Below, in pieces: positions 6,463 through 7,617 of a stretch of DNA of 7,617 bases (position 1 is its first letter; the number at the start of each line of letters is the position of its first letter). A program made the position numbers and the translations under genes. The notes beneath the pieces are model-generated. The model worked only from the letters and a program-made list of their open reading frames with translations, made no database searches and was not told the DNA's origin. This stretch comes from Nitrospirota bacterium (lineage in GTDB: Bacteria > Nitrospirota > 9FT-COMBO-42-15 > HDB-SIOI813). The DNA lies in NCBI GenBank assembly GCA_016214375.1, contig JACROQ010000023.1, positions 1 through 7,617 of the forward strand, written 5' to 3'.

Positions 6463-6819
6463 ATGCCACGGGCAAAAGGTGGACCAAAGACACGGAGACG
6501 CAGGAAAAAGGTATTAAAACTTGCAAAGGGATTCTGGGGCGGCAAGCATCGGCTCTTCAGAACAGCTACAGAGACGGTGGACAAGGCGCTCGGTTATGCC
6601 TATCGCGACCGGAGACAGAAAAAGCGAGACTTCAGGGTCCTCTGGATCGCGAGGATTAATGCGGCTGTAAGACTGCACGGATTCTCTTACAGCACGTTTA
6701 TCAACGGGCTGAAAAAGGCCGGTGTCCAGTTGGACAGAAAGGTGCTCGCAGACCTCGCCGTAAATGATCCGGCAGGATTTGCAAAGATTGCCGAGACGGT
6801 CAGACAAGCTGCTGCCTAA
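6463..6819 (+). CDS. rplT: Ribosomal protein L20 (bL20)
   Basis: The 118-residue basic protein has the usual L20 length. Its long N-terminal helix is rich in Arg and Lys ([34 protein letters not shown]), followed by [24 protein letters not shown] and the globular C-domain ([22 protein letters not shown]). It is an early 50S assembly protein that binds 23S rRNA. In several bacteria its C-domain represses the infC-rpmI-rplT mRNA. I could not identify a matching mRNA site here. A strong Shine-Dalgarno, GAGGAGGT (6448-6455), stands seven bases before the ATG. It is the last gene of the operon. pheS and pheT, which often follow, are not present. Confidence 0.97.
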   Translation: MPRAKGGPKTRRRRKKVLKLAKGFWGGKHRLFRTATETVDKALGYAYRDRRQKKRDFRVLWIARINAAVRLHGFSYSTFINGLKKAGVQLDRKVLADLAVNDPAGFAKIAETVRQAAA

Positions 6820-6828
6820 TGGGATGCG

Positions 6829-7143
6829 TCAGGAGGGGACTGATTTTAAATCTGTCCCCTTTTCTACGTCCTGGATGTAGATCCTCCTCCTGGCCTCTTT
6901 GGCAATCTCAGGATTATGGGTCACCAGGATCAGGGTAACCCCTTCCTCACGGTTAAGCGTCTTAAATAGCGAGAGGATCTCTATGCCTGTCTTGGTGTCC
7001 AGATTTCCGGTAGGCTCATCTGCAAGGAGGATCGGAGGCTCGGTGATCAGGGCACGGGCTATCGCTACACGCTGACATTCCCCGCCGGAGAGCTCGTTGG
7101 GCTGGTGATTCCAGCGGCCTTCCAGCCCCGTATATGCCGGCAT
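6829..7143 (-). pseudogene. C-terminal half of a LolD/MacB-type ABC transporter ATPase
   Basis: The 104 readable residues contain only the second half of an ABC ATPase: signature LSGGE (18-22) followed by [10 protein letters not shown], Walker B ILLADE (38-43), D-loop GNLDTKTG (46-53) and H-loop VTHNP (74-78). Its best likeness is the LolD/MacB/FtsE group, which power lipoprotein release or efflux across the envelope. Walker A, the Q-loop and some 110-120 N-terminal residues are missing. The frame stays open upstream to TAA at 7191-7189, but those codons (ending LDATPGE) do not form an ATPase N-terminus. The C-terminus is also unusual: after IYIQD it changes to [12 protein letters not shown], which is encoded by a palindromic repeat. 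ATP binding is not possible without Walker A, so this is a relic rather than a working gene. The ATG at 7143 has no good Shine-Dalgarno. Confidence 0.75.
6835..6863 (+). terminator. Hairpin plus T-run terminating the thrS-rplT operon; likely dispersed repeat
   Basis: GGGGACTGATTT (6835-6846) pairs with AAATCTGTCCCC (6848-6859) with one mismatch (6841/6853), and is followed by TTTT (6860-6863). It starts 15 bases after the rplT stop. On the minus strand the same bases are read as the last codons of the ABC ATPase fragment, giving GTDLKSVP. I recall that tail from other predicted proteins that run into such GGGGACAGATTT-type palindromes, so this is probably one copy of a dispersed repeat. Confidence 0.65.
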
Positions 7144-7180
7144 CTCCCCTGGGGTTGCATCTAAGAAAGAGATCAGCCCG

Positions 7181-7279
7181 TTAATTGTTTACAACAAGTA
7201 ATTGATCATCATGCCTGTAAATGTATTGCACGTGCTTTTCTCTAAAGTTTTTATTTCCACAGAAATTGCATACTTTCAT
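7181..7279 (-). pseudogene. Truncated YgiT/MqsA-type zinc-finger antitoxin gene
   Basis: An ATG at 7279 is preceded at ideal distance by GAGAGGGG (7294-7287). It encodes MKVCNFCGNKNFREKHVQYI followed by [12 protein letters not shown] and then a stop. CNFCG is the first CxxC zinc knuckle of YgiT-type proteins, and the EKHVQYIYRH...LLVVNN strands match their continuation. Intact relatives go on with a second Cys pair (of the form VPxxxCxxCGE) and usually more. Here the frame ends at TAA (7183-7181) exactly where the second knuckle should follow, and the next minus-strand sequence turns into the ABC ATPase relic. The product (32 residues) could not form the zinc site. Such proteins are antitoxins of MqsR-type or DUF4258-type toxins. 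No such toxin is visible in the 164 bp upstream. Confidence 0.65.
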
Positions 7280-7298
7280 TTTTCATCCCCTCTCATAA

Positions 7299-7337
7299 GG
7301 CGTTTTAAATAAGGTATCCCAGGGCCTTATTGACGCC
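7299..7337. repeat. Two-part hairpin upstream of the ygiT relic
   Basis: An inner stem AATAAGG (7308-7314) with CCTTATT (7325-7331) has a 10-base loop. An outer stem GGCGT (7299-7303) pairs with ACGCC (7333-7337), and a lopsided internal loop separates the two. It lies just ahead of the ygiT Shine-Dalgarno on the minus strand and could be a weak terminator or leader structure. The rest of the gap between the two toxin-antitoxin remnants (7280-7443) shows no gene. Confidence 0.4.
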
Positions 7338-7443
7338 GTATCACTCCTTAATACCCTGAGCAGCCGCACACTGCTAAATCCAGATTTTGTGAAACTGTTT
7401 CATTCCTCGAAAAGGATATCTTGGGATGGCCCCCCAGATATGC

Positions 7444-7617
7444 CTATAATTCCCATTCCTCTTGGAATACTGTTTTGATTTCACGGGCACCATGCACTAC
7501 TGCAAGTATTTCAACATCGTTCCTGCCCTCTTTAACTCTGTAAACAATTCTGTAATTCCGGAAAATGACTTCTCTAAATCCGTAGCTTTCAAGTTCTGGC
7601 ACGATACGTCCACAACG
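7444..7617 (-). CDS. C-terminal part of a ParE/RelE-family toxin (5' end outside window)
   Basis: The minus strand is open from the right edge to TAG (7446-7444), giving 57 residues with no start in the window. The sequence GRIVPELESYGFREVIFRNYRIVYRV (3-28) followed by VEILAVVHGARE (35-46) is the classic C-terminal half of ParE/RelE-type toxins of type II toxin-antitoxin systems: the GR.VPE...REI..NYRI.YR block and the strand ending in VxHGAR. ParE members act on DNA gyrase and RelE members cleave mRNA on the ribosome; this fragment leans towards the ParE type. The matching antitoxin gene would normally lie just upstream, beyond the right edge. The domain ends normally (KTVFQEEWEL), so this end is intact. 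Confidence 0.85.
   Translation of the reverse strand, partial: RCGRIVPELESYGFREVIFRNYRIVYRVKEGRNDVEILAVVHGAREIKTVFQEEWEL

Noticed and set aside
7280..7443. Possible MqsR or DUF4258 toxin gene upstream of the ygiT relic
   Set aside because: All three minus-strand frames are broken by stops or give short sequences with no family resemblance.

Overview
This window is a Gram-negative bacterial chromosome segment of roughly 50% GC. An exported SurA-type chaperone and the remains of a LolD/MacB-type ABC ATPase imply an outer membrane. A coenzyme-B12-dependent (class II) ribonucleotide reductase implies DNA precursor synthesis that does not need oxygen. Protein style, the AUC-initiated infC and the palindromic repeats recall Nitrospirota or deltaproteobacteria-like lineages. 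That placement is an impression from memory, not a result.

Layout. Positions 1-201 hold the end of a winged-helix protein. Positions 259-2811 are a two-gene unit: nrdJ (class II RNR) and a MEMO-family gene (amrB), with the amrB Shine-Dalgarno lying on the nrdJ stop codon. Positions 2812-2962 hold a large palindromic repeat between convergent genes. Positions 2971-3588 (minus) encode a small exported SurA N-domain protein. A 118-bp divergent promoter region follows, then the conserved translation operon thrS-infC-rpmI-rplT (3707-6819). A hairpin-plus-T-run terminator follows at 6835-6863. From 6829 to the right edge, everything readable is on the minus strand and looks like gene debris: the C-terminal half of an ABC ATPase, the first 32 codons of a YgiT/MqsA-type zinc-finger antitoxin, and the C-terminal 57 residues of a ParE/RelE toxin that runs off the window. 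The last two are not in the ORF list because one is short and the other has no start inside the window.

How it works together. thrS, infC, rpmI and rplT supply threonyl-tRNA, initiation factor 3 and ribosomal proteins L35 and L20. infC starts with AUC behind a near-perfect Shine-Dalgarno, which is the classical arrangement for IF3 autoregulation. All three genes that begin a transcription unit (nrdJ, the surA-like gene, thrS) lack a Shine-Dalgarno and have a sigma70-like promoter placed so that transcription would begin at or next to the start codon. Genes inside operons mostly have strong Shine-Dalgarno sequences. This leaderless-first, SD-led-inside pattern is the most notable regulatory signal here. 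I did not find a convincing new multi-gene system. The other points of interest are the palindromic repeats, the tandem repeat before rplT and the truncated-gene junction near 7180.
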